DNA from: JAAXPZ01 sp965215705 | GTDB taxonomy: Bacteria > Campylobacterota > Campylobacteria > Campylobacterales > Sulfurovaceae | Assembly: GCA_965215705.1 (NCBI GenBank) | Contig: CBDCEE010000003.1 | Coordinates: forward strand, 930,001 to 994,000 | DNA: 64,000 nucleotides | Direction: 5' to 3' | Shown: piece after piece, positions 8,327-17,463 of the stretch | Position numbering within the stretch: the stretch's first letter is position 1 | Layout of the letters: the number at the start of each line of letters is the position of its first letter | Made by a program: the position numbers and the translations under genes | The notes under the pieces: generated by a model | Database searches by the model: none | What the model saw: only the letters and a program-made list of their open reading frames with translations | Told to the model about the DNA's origin: nothing

Positions 8327-9130
8327 TCAAGCCACTAAGTTTTCCTCGGATGTCCGGCTCCACTGCCAATAGACAAATATCCCATACACCAATGCGGGGA
8401 CAGCGATAGCAAACCCTGCACTCAGGGTGGAGTCACTTTGAGGCTGGGCTCCCGCTTGGGTAGTGGACTGGAGGACAAAAAGGCTGAAATCCCACAGACC
8501 ATGCAGCAAGATCAACGGCCAGATCGCGCCGATCCTGAGCCGCAAGGAAGCGTAGAGAAAGCCCATCGCCGCTGCGTGGGTTGCCTGAAAAACAGTATCC
8601 ATGATCGCTGCACCAGTGAAGATATTGACGAAATGGAACAAGCCGAAGAGTCCAGCGGAGAGCAGCACCGTCACCAACGGGGAGAAGTGTGTGCTTAGCC
8701 CGTAGAAAAATACCCCACGAAAAACACCCTCCTCCACCAGTCCTAACAATACAATCACAGACAAGAGAGATACAAGCTGCAGTGGAGACTGGAAACCCAA
8801 AAACCAAGAGTGAGACTCATCCGCGACCCAGGCGAGGTTGAGCATCAAGAGAATCAGGAGGAGGATCGGAAGAAGGAACTTGACCCCACCTCGCTTGATG
8901 GAGTGGAAGCCGATCTCGCGCCACCACCCCAGTACCGATATGATCAAAACCAAAACCCCTGCCGTGATCAGCTCAGATTTCCACATCTTGAGTGCCCCCT
9001 CGATCCCTACTGTGCCATGTGCATCGGGAGGCATCTGGGTGAAAAACATCGGGACGATGAACCAGAGCCCATATAGTAGAACAACAAGCAGTGAGGTCAA
9101 TAAAGGTCTGTTTCTAAGTGTTTGGAGCAT
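8327..9130 (-). CDS. CPBP-family intramembrane metalloprotease (CAAX/Abi type)
   Basis: A membrane protein of about 267 residues with roughly eight hydrophobic segments. The family's active-site motif EEGVFRG is near residue 131. The later conserved blocks are GLFGLFHFVNIF, with a metal-binding His, and ATHAAAMGFLYASLRLRIGAIWPLILLHGLWDF. An upstream extension to 9163 is possible, but AGAGGTAAAC precedes the ATG at 9130, so I use that start. CPBP proteins process prenylated or other substrates and include bacteriocin self-immunity proteins; no substrate can be inferred. It is divergent from the M1 aminopeptidase. Confidence 0.85.
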   Translation of the reverse strand: MLQTLRNRPLLTSLLVVLLYGLWFIVPMFFTQMPPDAHGTVGIEGALKMWKSELITAGVLVLIISVLGWWREIGFHSIKRGGVKFLLPILLLILLMLNLAWVADESHSWFLGFQSPLQLVSLLSVIVLLGLVEEGVFRGVFFYGLSTHFSPLVTVLLSAGLFGLFHFVNIFTGAAIMDTVFQATHAAAMGFLYASLRLRIGAIWPLILLHGLWDFSLFVLQSTTQAGAQPQSDSTLSAGFAIAVPALVYGIFVYWQWSRTSEENLVA

Positions 9131-9242
9131 GTTTACCTCTTTGGATTTTGTTTTGTATATCATACCATGTATTGCGGGATTATGGCAACGCTTCTCTTCT
9201 ATATTGATATTTTTCTGCTATGATACTAACAAAAGGGCAGAC

Positions 9243-10970
9243 ATGATCCCTCTCCAAAATCTGATAATTTTCCTGGCTATCACGCTCACAGTCACACTCT
9301 ACCCAGCCTCCACAGAGAATAACATCAGCGATCCTCTCCTAGGTACAAACACTCTTGGTGATACCGTCTTCCCACTGGAGGGCAATGGCGGCATCGATGT
9401 CCAACACTACGACCTCACACTCAACTGGGATGATGCAACAGGACGCATCGATGCCCAAGCCATCCTCCGCATCGCCGCCACCCAAACTCTCTCCCGCTTC
9501 AACCTCGACTTTCACAGACTAAAGATCGATCGCATCAGCATCGACGGCATACAAACACCCTATACAAGAGAGAAGGATGAGCTGCGTATCACACTGCCGC
9601 ATGTGATGAAGCAAAAAGAGGTATTTGACGTATCCATCACCTACCATGGCATCCCAGATCCTATCCCTGATACCCCCGCACCTGGTTGGTCCAAACATGC
9701 AGCAGGCATCGCCGCCCTGAGCGAACCCATCTCTGCCAAAAACTGGTACCCGAGCAATAACCATCCCAGAGACAAAGCCAGCTACACCTTTCACATCACT
9801 GTGCCCAAAGCGTATAATGTTGTCGCCAACGGAATCCCCGGAAAAACAGAGACCACAGAGAAGAAAAGTACCTACAGCTTCAATGCCAAGATGCCGATGG
9901 CAACGTACCTGAGCATGGTGCACATCGGGCACTTCGACCTCGAAAAATCCCAGACAAAAAACGGTACCCCCATCTATGACTACTTCTATCGAGGGATCAC
10001 CCCCGCGTTTAAAGCCTCTTTTGCCCCTGAGCGAAAGATACTGGAATTCTTCTCCGAGAAGTTTGGACCGTATCCGTTTGAGAGTGCAGGCGTGGTGGTC
10101 ATGAGCGGAGAGAGCGCCCTCGCCTATGAGACGCAAACCCGCTCCACGTTCGGTGTCCCCATCAATGAACGCAAGCTCGCTCATGAGCTGGCGCATCAGT
10201 GGTTTGGGGATTATGTTTCTTTGTCAGATTGGAAAGAGACCTGGCTCAAAGAGGGCTTTGCCACCTATGCCGCTGCCCTCTGGTTTGAGCACAAAGACAA
10301 AACCTTCATGGACAAATGGGTCAAAGGAAACTACGAATCAATGATGGGGATCACACACTATCCCACGGTCGCTCTCTCGAAGTTTATGAAATTCTTTGAG
10401 ATCAAAGCACGCACCATGCAGCCCTCAGAGGTCAAAGCACTGATCGATCTGGGAAGCAAAAAACCGATAAACCCACAGATCCTAGCTAAAGCACTGGCAC
10501 AGGTACCCAAAGAAGGCATTTCGAGCTATGCCCTAGACAAGGTCTTCAAAGAACTTCCCTTTACAGAGTTTGTCCTCACCCTCAAAGAGAATGGACGCTT
10601 CCTCTCTCTCATGGAGGGAAAGCCCATGCAACAGGATGACCGCCCCTTTGTGGAGTTCGTGGAGATGCTCGCCAAAGCCCCACGCAAAGTGAGTAGCCTG
10701 GATGACATCTATGGAGGTGGTACCTACACCCGAGGCGCACTGGCACTCCATACCTTGCGTCTGGAGGTAGGTGATGCTCTGTTCTTCAAGATCCTCAGAA
10801 CCTACCTCACACGCTACGGCAACAGCCATGCCGACTCAGACGACTTTATCACCATCGCCAAAGAGGTGAGCGGCAAAAACCTGGACCCCCTCTTCAAAGC
10901 CTGGCTGGAGGACAGCATGATCCCTGACATGCCCCGATATGGGCTCTACGTCAAAGACTATGCAAAATGA
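9243..10970 (+). CDS. M1-family zinc aminopeptidase, probably exported
   Basis: 575 residues starting at an ATG after AAAAGGGCAG. A hydrophobic N-terminus (LQNLIIFLAITLTVTLYPAS) looks like a signal peptide or anchor. An M1 N-terminal beta domain follows (VQHYDLTLNWDDATGRIDAQA). The catalytic domain has the zinc motif HELAHQWFGD near residue 313 and the third ligand in WLKEGFATYAA, eighteen residues after the second His. The exopeptidase motif usually written GxMEN reads SGESALAYETQ here, so substrate preference may differ from PepN. Relatives release N-terminal amino acids from peptides. It lacks the long C-terminal helical domain of PepN (~870 residues). Confidence 0.88.
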   Translation: MIPLQNLIIFLAITLTVTLYPASTENNISDPLLGTNTLGDTVFPLEGNGGIDVQHYDLTLNWDDATGRIDAQAILRIAATQTLSRFNLDFHRLKIDRISIDGIQTPYTREKDELRITLPHVMKQKEVFDVSITYHGIPDPIPDTPAPGWSKHAAGIAALSEPISAKNWYPSNNHPRDKASYTFHITVPKAYNVVANGIPGKTETTEKKSTYSFNAKMPMATYLSMVHIGHFDLEKSQTKNGTPIYDYFYRGITPAFKASFAPERKILEFFSEKFGPYPFESAGVVVMSGESALAYETQTRSTFGVPINERKLAHELAHQWFGDYVSLSDWKETWLKEGFATYAAALWFEHKDKTFMDKWVKGNYESMMGITHYPTVALSKFMKFFEIKARTMQPSEVKALIDLGSKKPINPQILAKALAQVPKEGISSYALDKVFKELPFTEFVLTLKENGRFLSLMEGKPMQQDDRPFVEFVEMLAKAPRKVSSLDDIYGGGTYTRGALALHTLRLEVGDALFFKILRTYLTRYGNSHADSDDFITIAKEVSGKNLDPLFKAWLEDSMIPDMPRYGLYVKDYAK

Positions 10971-11025
10971 TACCTTGAGGGTATCCTATTAACTTAATAA
11001 ACCGCTACTTGGCTATAATTCTCTC

Positions 11026-12546
11026 ATGAAAGAAAGCCTGAAAATATTTGCAGGAGATCTGAAGAACTCAGCTAAAGACCTCCTCCCTATTATCATTGTT
11101 GTGGCACTGTTCCAGGGAGCGATCATCCAAGCTGTGCCGGATAATCTGCTTTCCATCATCATAGGCTTGGGTATCGTGGCTGTGGGCTTGGCACTCTTTA
11201 TCCGTGGGCTGGAGCTGGGTATCTTCCCTGTCGGTGAAGGACTGGCCGTGGACTTTGCACGCAAAGGCTCTGTCTTTTGGCTACTGATCTTTGCTTTTAC
11301 TATCGGCTTTGCCACCACCGTAGCAGAACCTGCACTTATCGCGATCGCAGACAAAGCCGCACTCATCTCTCACGGACTGGTCGATGCCTTCTGGCTACGT
11401 ATGACTGTGGCATTTTCTGTAGGGTTTGCCATCGCACTGGGGACCCTGCGTATCCTGTTGGGACACCCTATCGCCTACTATATCATCAGCGGGTATATTC
11501 TGGTCGTGATCGTCACCTTTTTTGCGCCCAAAGAGATCATCGGACTTGCCTATGACAGCGGCGGAGTCACTACCTCTACCGTAACCGTGCCACTGGTAGC
11601 AGCACTGGGGATTGGGCTTGCCTCGAGTATCAAGGGACGAAACCCTGCCATCGACGGATTTGGACTCATCGCTTTTGCCTCTCTGACACCGATGATCTTC
11701 GTACAGGTCTATGGCATCATCGTCTATCATTTCTCAGAAGCAAGTACAATCGCCCCTGTAATAACAGCAGCAACAGAGGCAAGCAATCATGCCGTCACCT
11801 ATACCTTTTCTGCCTGGCATATCTTTATGGAGCTTTTGGGTGTGATCAAGGATGTTGCTCCCATCCTAATCGTGATCTTCTTCTTCCAGTATATCATCAT
11901 CAAGAAACCTGTGGCTCATCTACATAGAACTATCACTGGTATCATCATGGTGATCCTGGGGCTTTATGCCTTTATCATAGGTCTGGAGATGGGGCTTTTC
12001 CCTATCGGGGAGACGATCGCATTTCAACTGACCGAGATGAAGAACAACCTGCTCATCTATCTCTTTGCCTTTCTCATCGGATTCTCTACCACAATGGCGG
12101 AGCCGGCACTTCTGGCGATCGCTATCAAAGCCGAAGAGATCAGTGAAGGAAACATTAAACAAAATATACTTAGAATGGTAGTAGCAGTTGGTGTTGCCAT
12201 CGGAATAGGCTTAGGCTCATACCGTATCGTGGCAGGAGATCCCATCCATTACTATATCGTTGCAGGGTATGTTCTGGTGATCATCTTCACCTATTTCGCA
12301 CCCAGATACATCGTACCTATCGCCTATGACAGCGGCGGAGTGACCACCTCCACGGTCACCGTACCTCTGGTGGCAGCGCTGGGGCTGGGTCTGGCAGAAA
12401 ATATAGAGGGGAGAAACCCACTCATAGACGGGTTTGGACTCATCGCTTTTGCCTCACTTTTCCCTATGCTAACCGTGATGGGGTATGGTATCTATGCACA
12501 ATATATGCAATCTAAACTCAAAGGAGGAAGCCGATGCAATTCGTAG
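11026..12546 (+). CDS. DUF1538 family multi-pass membrane protein (internally duplicated)
   Basis: 506 residues made of two homologous halves (about 1-245 and 260-506). Each half repeats GLELGIFPVGE / GLEMGLFPIGE, then GFATTVAEPALIAIA / GFSTTMAEPALLAIA, then AYDSGGVTTSTVTVPLVAALG (near residues 174 and 431), then GRNP(A/L)IDGFGLIAFASL. The duplication, the conserved Glu/Asp/Ser/Thr residues inside membrane segments and the many hydrophobic helices suggest a transporter or channel. That is inference: DUF1538 has no established substrate. The 3' end overlaps the PII-like gene start by 13 bases, and a CBS gene follows, so cytosolic sensors probably control it. Confidence 0.85.
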   Translation: MKESLKIFAGDLKNSAKDLLPIIIVVALFQGAIIQAVPDNLLSIIIGLGIVAVGLALFIRGLELGIFPVGEGLAVDFARKGSVFWLLIFAFTIGFATTVAEPALIAIADKAALISHGLVDAFWLRMTVAFSVGFAIALGTLRILLGHPIAYYIISGYILVVIVTFFAPKEIIGLAYDSGGVTTSTVTVPLVAALGIGLASSIKGRNPAIDGFGLIAFASLTPMIFVQVYGIIVYHFSEASTIAPVITAATEASNHAVTYTFSAWHIFMELLGVIKDVAPILIVIFFFQYIIIKKPVAHLHRTITGIIMVILGLYAFIIGLEMGLFPIGETIAFQLTEMKNNLLIYLFAFLIGFSTTMAEPALLAIAIKAEEISEGNIKQNILRMVVAVGVAIGIGLGSYRIVAGDPIHYYIVAGYVLVIIFTYFAPRYIVPIAYDSGGVTTSTVTVPLVAALGLGLAENIEGRNPLIDGFGLIAFASLFPMLTVMGYGIYAQYMQSKLKGGSRCNS

Positions 12547-12883
12547 CACTTGTTGCAGTCATACAGGACAAAGAGGAAGAAGAGGCGATCAAGGTAGCCA
12601 AGGAAGCCGGGGCAGGTTCTGTCACGATTCTGCATGGCAAGACCATCGGACTGGAGGAGAAAAGGTCTTTTTCGGTCTGACACTAGAAGAGAATGTCTCT
12701 GCTCTGCTCTTTATACTGCCAAGAAGACTCTCTATGAAAGTGATGAAGGCACTGCGTGTCAGCTTCAATCTGGATGATCATGAGAACAGTGGATTTGCGT
12801 TTACCATACCGCTGAGTCATGTGGCTGGGCTGGATATCGATGAGCTTCATAAGTTTGAAGACAACATTAAAACAATGATATAG
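12534..12883 (+). pseudogene. PII-like regulatory protein, broken by one apparent -1 frameshift
   Basis: Reading from the ATG after AAGGAGG gives MQFVALVAVIQDKEEEEA, then ILHGKTIGLEEK, then a stop about nine codons later. The -1 frame continues the family sequence KVFFGLTLEENVSALLFILPRR to 12883. Adding one A to the A4 run near 12660 restores EEKKVFFGLTLEE, as expected of PII-like proteins next to DUF1538 genes. The total would be about 116 residues. It could be a sequencing error, a real mutation or programmed slippage; GAGAAAAGG is not a classic slippery heptamer. PII-like proteins are small trimeric sensors that bind nucleotides or metabolites and gate a partner, here probably the DUF1538 protein. 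Confidence 0.8.
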
Positions 12884-12892
12884 GAGAATAGT

Positions 12893-13285
12893 ATGCTAGT
12901 AAAAGAGATCATGACCCCCAAAGAGAGACTCATCATCGTCTCACCCATGTCGACGGTAAGAGAAGCCCTCAAACTCATGCGTACACACAAGGTGCGCTCA
13001 CTCATCGTAGAGAAATCTTCTGATTCAGGTGCGTATGGACTGGTGACCTATAAAAACATCCTACAGAGTATCGTCGCACAGGATGGAGATATCGATCTCC
13101 TCAATATCTATGATATCGCCGCCACTCCTGCGGTCTCTGTCTCTACCCTACTCAATGTCAAGTATGCTGCCAGAATGATGGTCACCAATAGCATCAAGCG
13201 ACTGCTGGTCATAGATAACAATGAGCTACATGGGGTACTGGCCATGTCAGATATTATCGGCGTACTGATGGACAGTATCGAATAG
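12893..13285 (+). CDS. Stand-alone two-CBS-domain protein
   Basis: 130 residues forming one CBS pair: IMTPKERLIIVSPMSTVREAL...VRSLIVEK and IAATPAVSVSTLLNVKYAARMM...IKRLLVIDNNELHGVLAMSDIIG. CBS pairs bind adenosine nucleotides and act as energy or signal sensors. It is nine bases downstream of the PII-like gene, with GGAGAATA before the ATG. DUF1538, PII-like and CBS therefore form a three-gene operon in which the last two probably regulate the first. It ends 20 bases from the convergent L,D-transpeptidase gene. Confidence 0.88.
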   Translation: MLVKEIMTPKERLIIVSPMSTVREALKLMRTHKVRSLIVEKSSDSGAYGLVTYKNILQSIVAQDGDIDLLNIYDIAATPAVSVSTLLNVKYAARMMVTNSIKRLLVIDNNELHGVLAMSDIIGVLMDSIE

Positions 13286-13304
13286 TTCTCCCTGTTCCCT
13301 GGTA

Positions 13305-13955
13305 TTACTTTCCGTGCCCTGCATTGTACTCTTGGATATCCGCTTTGAACTCTTGGATCTCCTCAGCAAGGAATTGATTGTAATGGCCACGTAGTACGAC
13401 CACCGGCATACCCACCTTTGCCCACGTGAACAGTGCTGCGATATCCTGCCTGCCTACATGGATACAGCCGTGTGACATCGCAGCAGTATTACCCAAGTGC
13501 AGGGCTTCCCCACTCTGTGTAAACTGGATCTCAAAGTCCATATTGTTTACCCCATTGGCACTGGGATGGGTACTGGACATATGAAAGCGTCTCTTGGCAA
13601 GCACATGGAAGATGTTGTTATGGGTCTCATGCCCACCTGCCACCAGCTCTCTGTTGGCTTTTTTGACCAGCTTTCCACCACCAGCACCAGAAGAGACCTT
13701 ACCGTGCCACCAGATTGTACCATCTTGATCAACCGCATAGACTCGCCCGTCACTGCCCGGCTCTCTAACAGAAACCACGAAAAAATCCTTGCCTTTAAGA
13801 TTTACGATCTTGGGGTTCTGTAAATGAACATCCGTCAACTCAAATGTCGTAGCTGAGAGTGCCTTGATATTGACACGGTGCTTCCTAAACTTCTGTGCTT
13901 CCGCTGTGCTGAGTAAAAGACACATCAAGCCTATCGATAACCATAGTTTTTTCAT
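13305..13955 (-). CDS. L,D-transpeptidase-family (YkuD) secreted protein
   Basis: 216 residues with signal peptide KKLWLSIGLMCLLLSTAEA. The YkuD catalytic signature is MSHGCIHV, with the reactive Cys near residue 162, preceded by HLGNTAA. An upstream conserved His lies in HNNIFHVLAKRRFHMSS. Family enzymes cross-link peptidoglycan peptides or attach proteins to them. It sits 22 bases downstream of tamB on the same strand, so it may be cotranscribed with the outer-membrane assembly genes. Confidence 0.85.
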   Translation of the reverse strand: MKKLWLSIGLMCLLLSTAEAQKFRKHRVNIKALSATTFELTDVHLQNPKIVNLKGKDFFVVSVREPGSDGRVYAVDQDGTIWWHGKVSSGAGGGKLVKKANRELVAGGHETHNNIFHVLAKRRFHMSSTHPSANGVNNMDFEIQFTQSGEALHLGNTAAMSHGCIHVGRQDIAALFTWAKVGMPVVVLRGHYNQFLAEEIQEFKADIQEYNAGHGK

Positions 13956-13977
13956 ACGTATACTCCTTGTTTTGATA

Positions 13978-16900
13978 CTAAAACTCTCGTTTGTAAAAGA
14001 TATCTGCCGATCTGGAGTTGGTACCGAAAGAGATATCCGTTTCGATATTTTTTGTATTTTCTATCCGTACTTTGATAGAGGATTTTTTCTCCTGATCATA
14101 GATAATCGTAATCTTGTCGCTGATCTTTTTCCCCACTTCAAAGCCTGCACCGGTCAGTACCAGGTGATCCAGTTTCAATCCCATGTTGGCAAAGAGGGAC
14201 TTGACCAAGGTACCTGCCACTAGGTTGGTCACATCTCCTGCCTTGTTCTCTCCCCCACCACTGCCAGTATCAAACATAATAAAGGAGAGTATCTGCTCCC
14301 TGCTCATATGAGGATCACTGGAGAAGTGTAGTGAGGGTTCAGCAGCCGTACCCGACACTTTGACATGGATCGTGGTACCGGCATGCTTGTAGACGATGTT
14401 GATGTTAAGGATCGGTGCCGTAGGCTTACCCTTGAAATGGATCGTGCTTTTCTGAAGAACAAACTTTTTACCTTCAAAGATATAGTAGCCACCCTGCATC
14501 AATACCACTTTTCCATAGACTTTCAGTGAAGCACCATAGCGTTTCTTTATCGTGAGATTTGGGGTCAGCTTGATATTGATATTTTTCATCTTGTAGACCA
14601 GTGGCTTGCTGCTATCCACCGCAACATTGATATACATATGCTTCTCAAAACTGTTGTTCTTCTTCCTCTGTCTCTGTAGGATGATAATATCACTATCCGC
14701 AACAAAACTCTTCTGATTCATATCATATTTGATCACTCCCCCTTTGAGATGCACTTTACCCTCCACTGCTGTTCTGTCTCCGTTGAGTCGGGTTTTGATA
14801 CCCAGTGACGCGATAATATCTGCTAGATCATGGCTGATCTTAAGTGCAGAGGCTTGGGAACTAAGTGTTCCTTTTTTAGTCTTGAGATTGTATGTGCCAG
14901 TCGTCTTTAGCATATCATTGATCCAGAATGGGGAAACCTCTACACGGTCACCCTTCAGCAGTACTTTTGAAGGTTTGGTCGCATAGAGTTTGACCCCTTG
15001 GGTCTCCAGCCTGTAGTGCGTGAGACTTACCCCTGAAGCATCTCCCTTCGCAGTGAGAGAAAGATTGCTGATCTTGGTACCTGTCTTCTTGTCTTTGCCT
15101 ACCAAGATCTCCTGTGACTGCACACTGAGTATAGCGGATTTTAGGTCTTTGATCTCTGCTTTCAGCGAAACATTGCCACTGACATCCGGCATATCCACCT
15201 TATAGATACTGTTGACTGCCTTGAGCAGGGTTTTGATCGATCTGCTGTTGAGGGTAAGTGCAATCTTCTTTTGGGAGGCACCTTGTACAGAGAGATGGGT
15301 ACCTGCCAGATTGATATCCCCTTTGGTGGCACCACTTTTAAGGTTGTATCTGGTCTCTATCTTGAGGCTTTTGGAAGCCAGTTTCGCATCGATATCTTCA
15401 CCAACCATATCCAGAGCGATCTTCATAGGGCTCAAGGCAGCAAATTTAATACTCTTATCAAAGCCTTTGAGCAGGGTCTTTGCTGGGATCGTAGCATCTG
15501 CCCGTAGCTTCAATGTATCTCCATATACGATATCTCCTTCCATATCGATCACATTGGAGAGGAGCTTCACTTTAGCATATAGCGGGAAAGTTCGGTTGAA
15601 GTCTACCGGAAGGTCTGCAGAGAGCTTCACTCTGGTCTGACGGAGTGCATCAGGCAGCTTAACGATACCTGATACTATGATATCCCTTTTACTCTCCACA
15701 TGCAAGACCCCCTTTTGGAGATCCTTGGAGTGAAATGTCCCCTGCAAAGTATCTGAGTCGATCGTTGCATTCACGGTATTAAGCGTACCGTCAAAGGCAA
15801 TTGAGACACGCTTGAGCAGTACAGCGAGTTTGGGATCGATCTCTCTGATCTTCTCTGTATTCAGAGTCCCTTTGTACTGCAGACTATCCTTCCTCTCAAA
15901 TTGCATATCAAGCATGGCATTTTCTGTATAAGACGTGCTGATATTGGCTTCGATACCACCCTCCAGTATTGCCGTATCAAAAAGATACTTCGCTGAGAGC
16001 AGTGCATGATCGATATCCAGATTGAAAGCATCTTTCGATGCATCCTTAGAGGATTCCAGAAGCTGCTTGGCAGAGAGAGAAAACTGCATCTGCGTCCCAT
16101 GTGCATCTGTGACCCCATCGATCAGAACTGTACTGATCGCACCTTTACGGAGAGGAAGTGTATAGGTATCGATCAGTTTGTCTAGTAGCGTGAGTTCACT
16201 ATGGCTGCGGAAGGTATTGTTTTTGATCGTTCCTTGATGTGTCAGTGTTGCGATACTGCTGTCTGCTTTCAGTGTCACATTGCCCTCTTTGAGTATCTTG
16301 TATGGGATATCGATCCTAAGCCCACTGCCACGCAACACCAACGCATTCAGGTCTATACCTGCATATACAGTAGGAAGTAGCTTTGCTTCCAGCAGATCTA
16401 CTTTGATCAGAGAAGGGACAAAAGGTATCGACTGGTTCTCTTCACCTTCACGTTGGACAGTTACCGGAGTGATGCTGCTGTTTACCTCTACACTCTGATT
16501 CTCCTCACTGCCTACGAGTGTCAATACCCTACTGAGATTGAGGTCTGTTAGGAGGATCTGTTTACATACTATATCATCGCTAGAGGCACTGAGCTCTGCT
16601 TCAGCCCTTGCAATATCTGTAACCAGAGAAAGATTCAGATCACCTGACCATCTGCTCTGGTCGAGATCTACATCCAGTGTCTGCCCATCTATGGTCAGCA
16701 TGGAAAGGAAAACCCCCTGATAGGTTCGCGGCAGTACCGTAGCTTTAAAACGCTGTACAAAGAGTGCTTTGGGCATAAAGATACTTGGACTCTCTGCTTC
16801 AGTCGTATTACTCTCTGTACTACTCGATGCCTCTTCAGCCAAGAGCTTTTCGATCTCTTCTGTATTGAGATTACCGATATAGAGATCACTCAGGTGTAGA

Positions 16901-17463
16901 TTTCGCCCATGGTATCTGCCTTTGATATCAGCACGCCCCAGCGATGTCTTAGCCAAGAGTTTGAGTGTACCAAAGGCAAAGGCATCTTCCGCATAATCGA
17001 TAGAGGCTACACGCAGGTCTGCTTGACGAAATTTGATCCCCGAGATCTCAAATGGCAGCATCGTCAGTTTGGCATCTTTGACTGCGATAGAAAAAGGAAA
17101 AGAGGTACTGCTGTTCTCCTCATCCTCTTCTGAAAACTCAGAGATCATCGTCTCCAGATAGGCTTCATTGACCCCATGCAGTGTCAGGTGTGAGACTGTG
17201 ATCTTCTTCTCCAGGAGCGTGGCAGGGTTGATCTTGATCTTGATCTCTCTGGCAAGTTTCTTCTCTTTGTAGTAAAGCCCTTCTAGTGTGATGCCCGTCA
17301 ACGCATTACCGCGTACTTTGTCATATCTCAGGTTATACTGCGGTGCAAAATAGCCTGCCACTTTATCAAAGACATAGGAAGAGTTCACTGCTACATAGAG
17401 GATACCAAACAGCACAAGCAGAAAAAGTATCAGGTAGAGCAAAAACCGTTTGAACGCTCTCAA
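13978..17463 (-). CDS. tamB: Translocation and assembly module protein TamB
   Basis: 1161 residues. One N-terminal membrane anchor (RFLLYLILFLLVLFGILYVAV) is followed by a long, repetitive beta-rich body typical of the AsmA/TamB group of bridge-like proteins. The C-terminal DUF490 domain contains LKVYGKVVLMQGGYYIFEGKKFVLQKSTIHFKG-type sequence and ends near MSREQILSFIMFDTGSG. It spans the periplasm and works with TamA in outer-membrane protein assembly or, as proposed for the family, phospholipid transfer. The start overlaps the tamA stop by four bases, which supports a TamA-TamB unit. Confidence 0.9.
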   Translation of the reverse strand: MRAFKRFLLYLILFLLVLFGILYVAVNSSYVFDKVAGYFAPQYNLRYDKVRGNALTGITLEGLYYKEKKLAREIKIKINPATLLEKKITVSHLTLHGVNEAYLETMISEFSEEDEENSSTSFPFSIAVKDAKLTMLPFEISGIKFRQADLRVASIDYAEDAFAFGTLKLLAKTSLGRADIKGRYHGRNLHLSDLYIGNLNTEEIEKLLAEEASSSTESNTTEAESPSIFMPKALFVQRFKATVLPRTYQGVFLSMLTIDGQTLDVDLDQSRWSGDLNLSLVTDIARAEAELSASSDDIVCKQILLTDLNLSRVLTLVGSEENQSVEVNSSITPVTVQREGEENQSIPFVPSLIKVDLLEAKLLPTVYAGIDLNALVLRGSGLRIDIPYKILKEGNVTLKADSSIATLTHQGTIKNNTFRSHSELTLLDKLIDTYTLPLRKGAISTVLIDGVTDAHGTQMQFSLSAKQLLESSKDASKDAFNLDIDHALLSAKYLFDTAILEGGIEANISTSYTENAMLDMQFERKDSLQYKGTLNTEKIREIDPKLAVLLKRVSIAFDGTLNTVNATIDSDTLQGTFHSKDLQKGVLHVESKRDIIVSGIVKLPDALRQTRVKLSADLPVDFNRTFPLYAKVKLLSNVIDMEGDIVYGDTLKLRADATIPAKTLLKGFDKSIKFAALSPMKIALDMVGEDIDAKLASKSLKIETRYNLKSGATKGDINLAGTHLSVQGASQKKIALTLNSRSIKTLLKAVNSIYKVDMPDVSGNVSLKAEIKDLKSAILSVQSQEILVGKDKKTGTKISNLSLTAKGDASGVSLTHYRLETQGVKLYATKPSKVLLKGDRVEVSPFWINDMLKTTGTYNLKTKKGTLSSQASALKISHDLADIIASLGIKTRLNGDRTAVEGKVHLKGGVIKYDMNQKSFVADSDIIILQRQRKKNNSFEKHMYINVAVDSSKPLVYKMKNINIKLTPNLTIKKRYGASLKVYGKVVLMQGGYYIFEGKKFVLQKSTIHFKGKPTAPILNINIVYKHAGTTIHVKVSGTAAEPSLHFSSDPHMSREQILSFIMFDTGSGGGENKAGDVTNLVAGTLVKSLFANMGLKLDHLVLTGAGFEVGKKISDKITIIYDQEKKSSIKVRIENTKNIETDISFGTNSRSADIFYKREF

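Noticed and set aside
8838..9242. N-terminal extension of the M1 aminopeptidase to 710 residues
   Set aside because: The added part is antisense to the CPBP protease gene and not protein-like. The ATG at 9243 has a ribosome site and a signal peptide.
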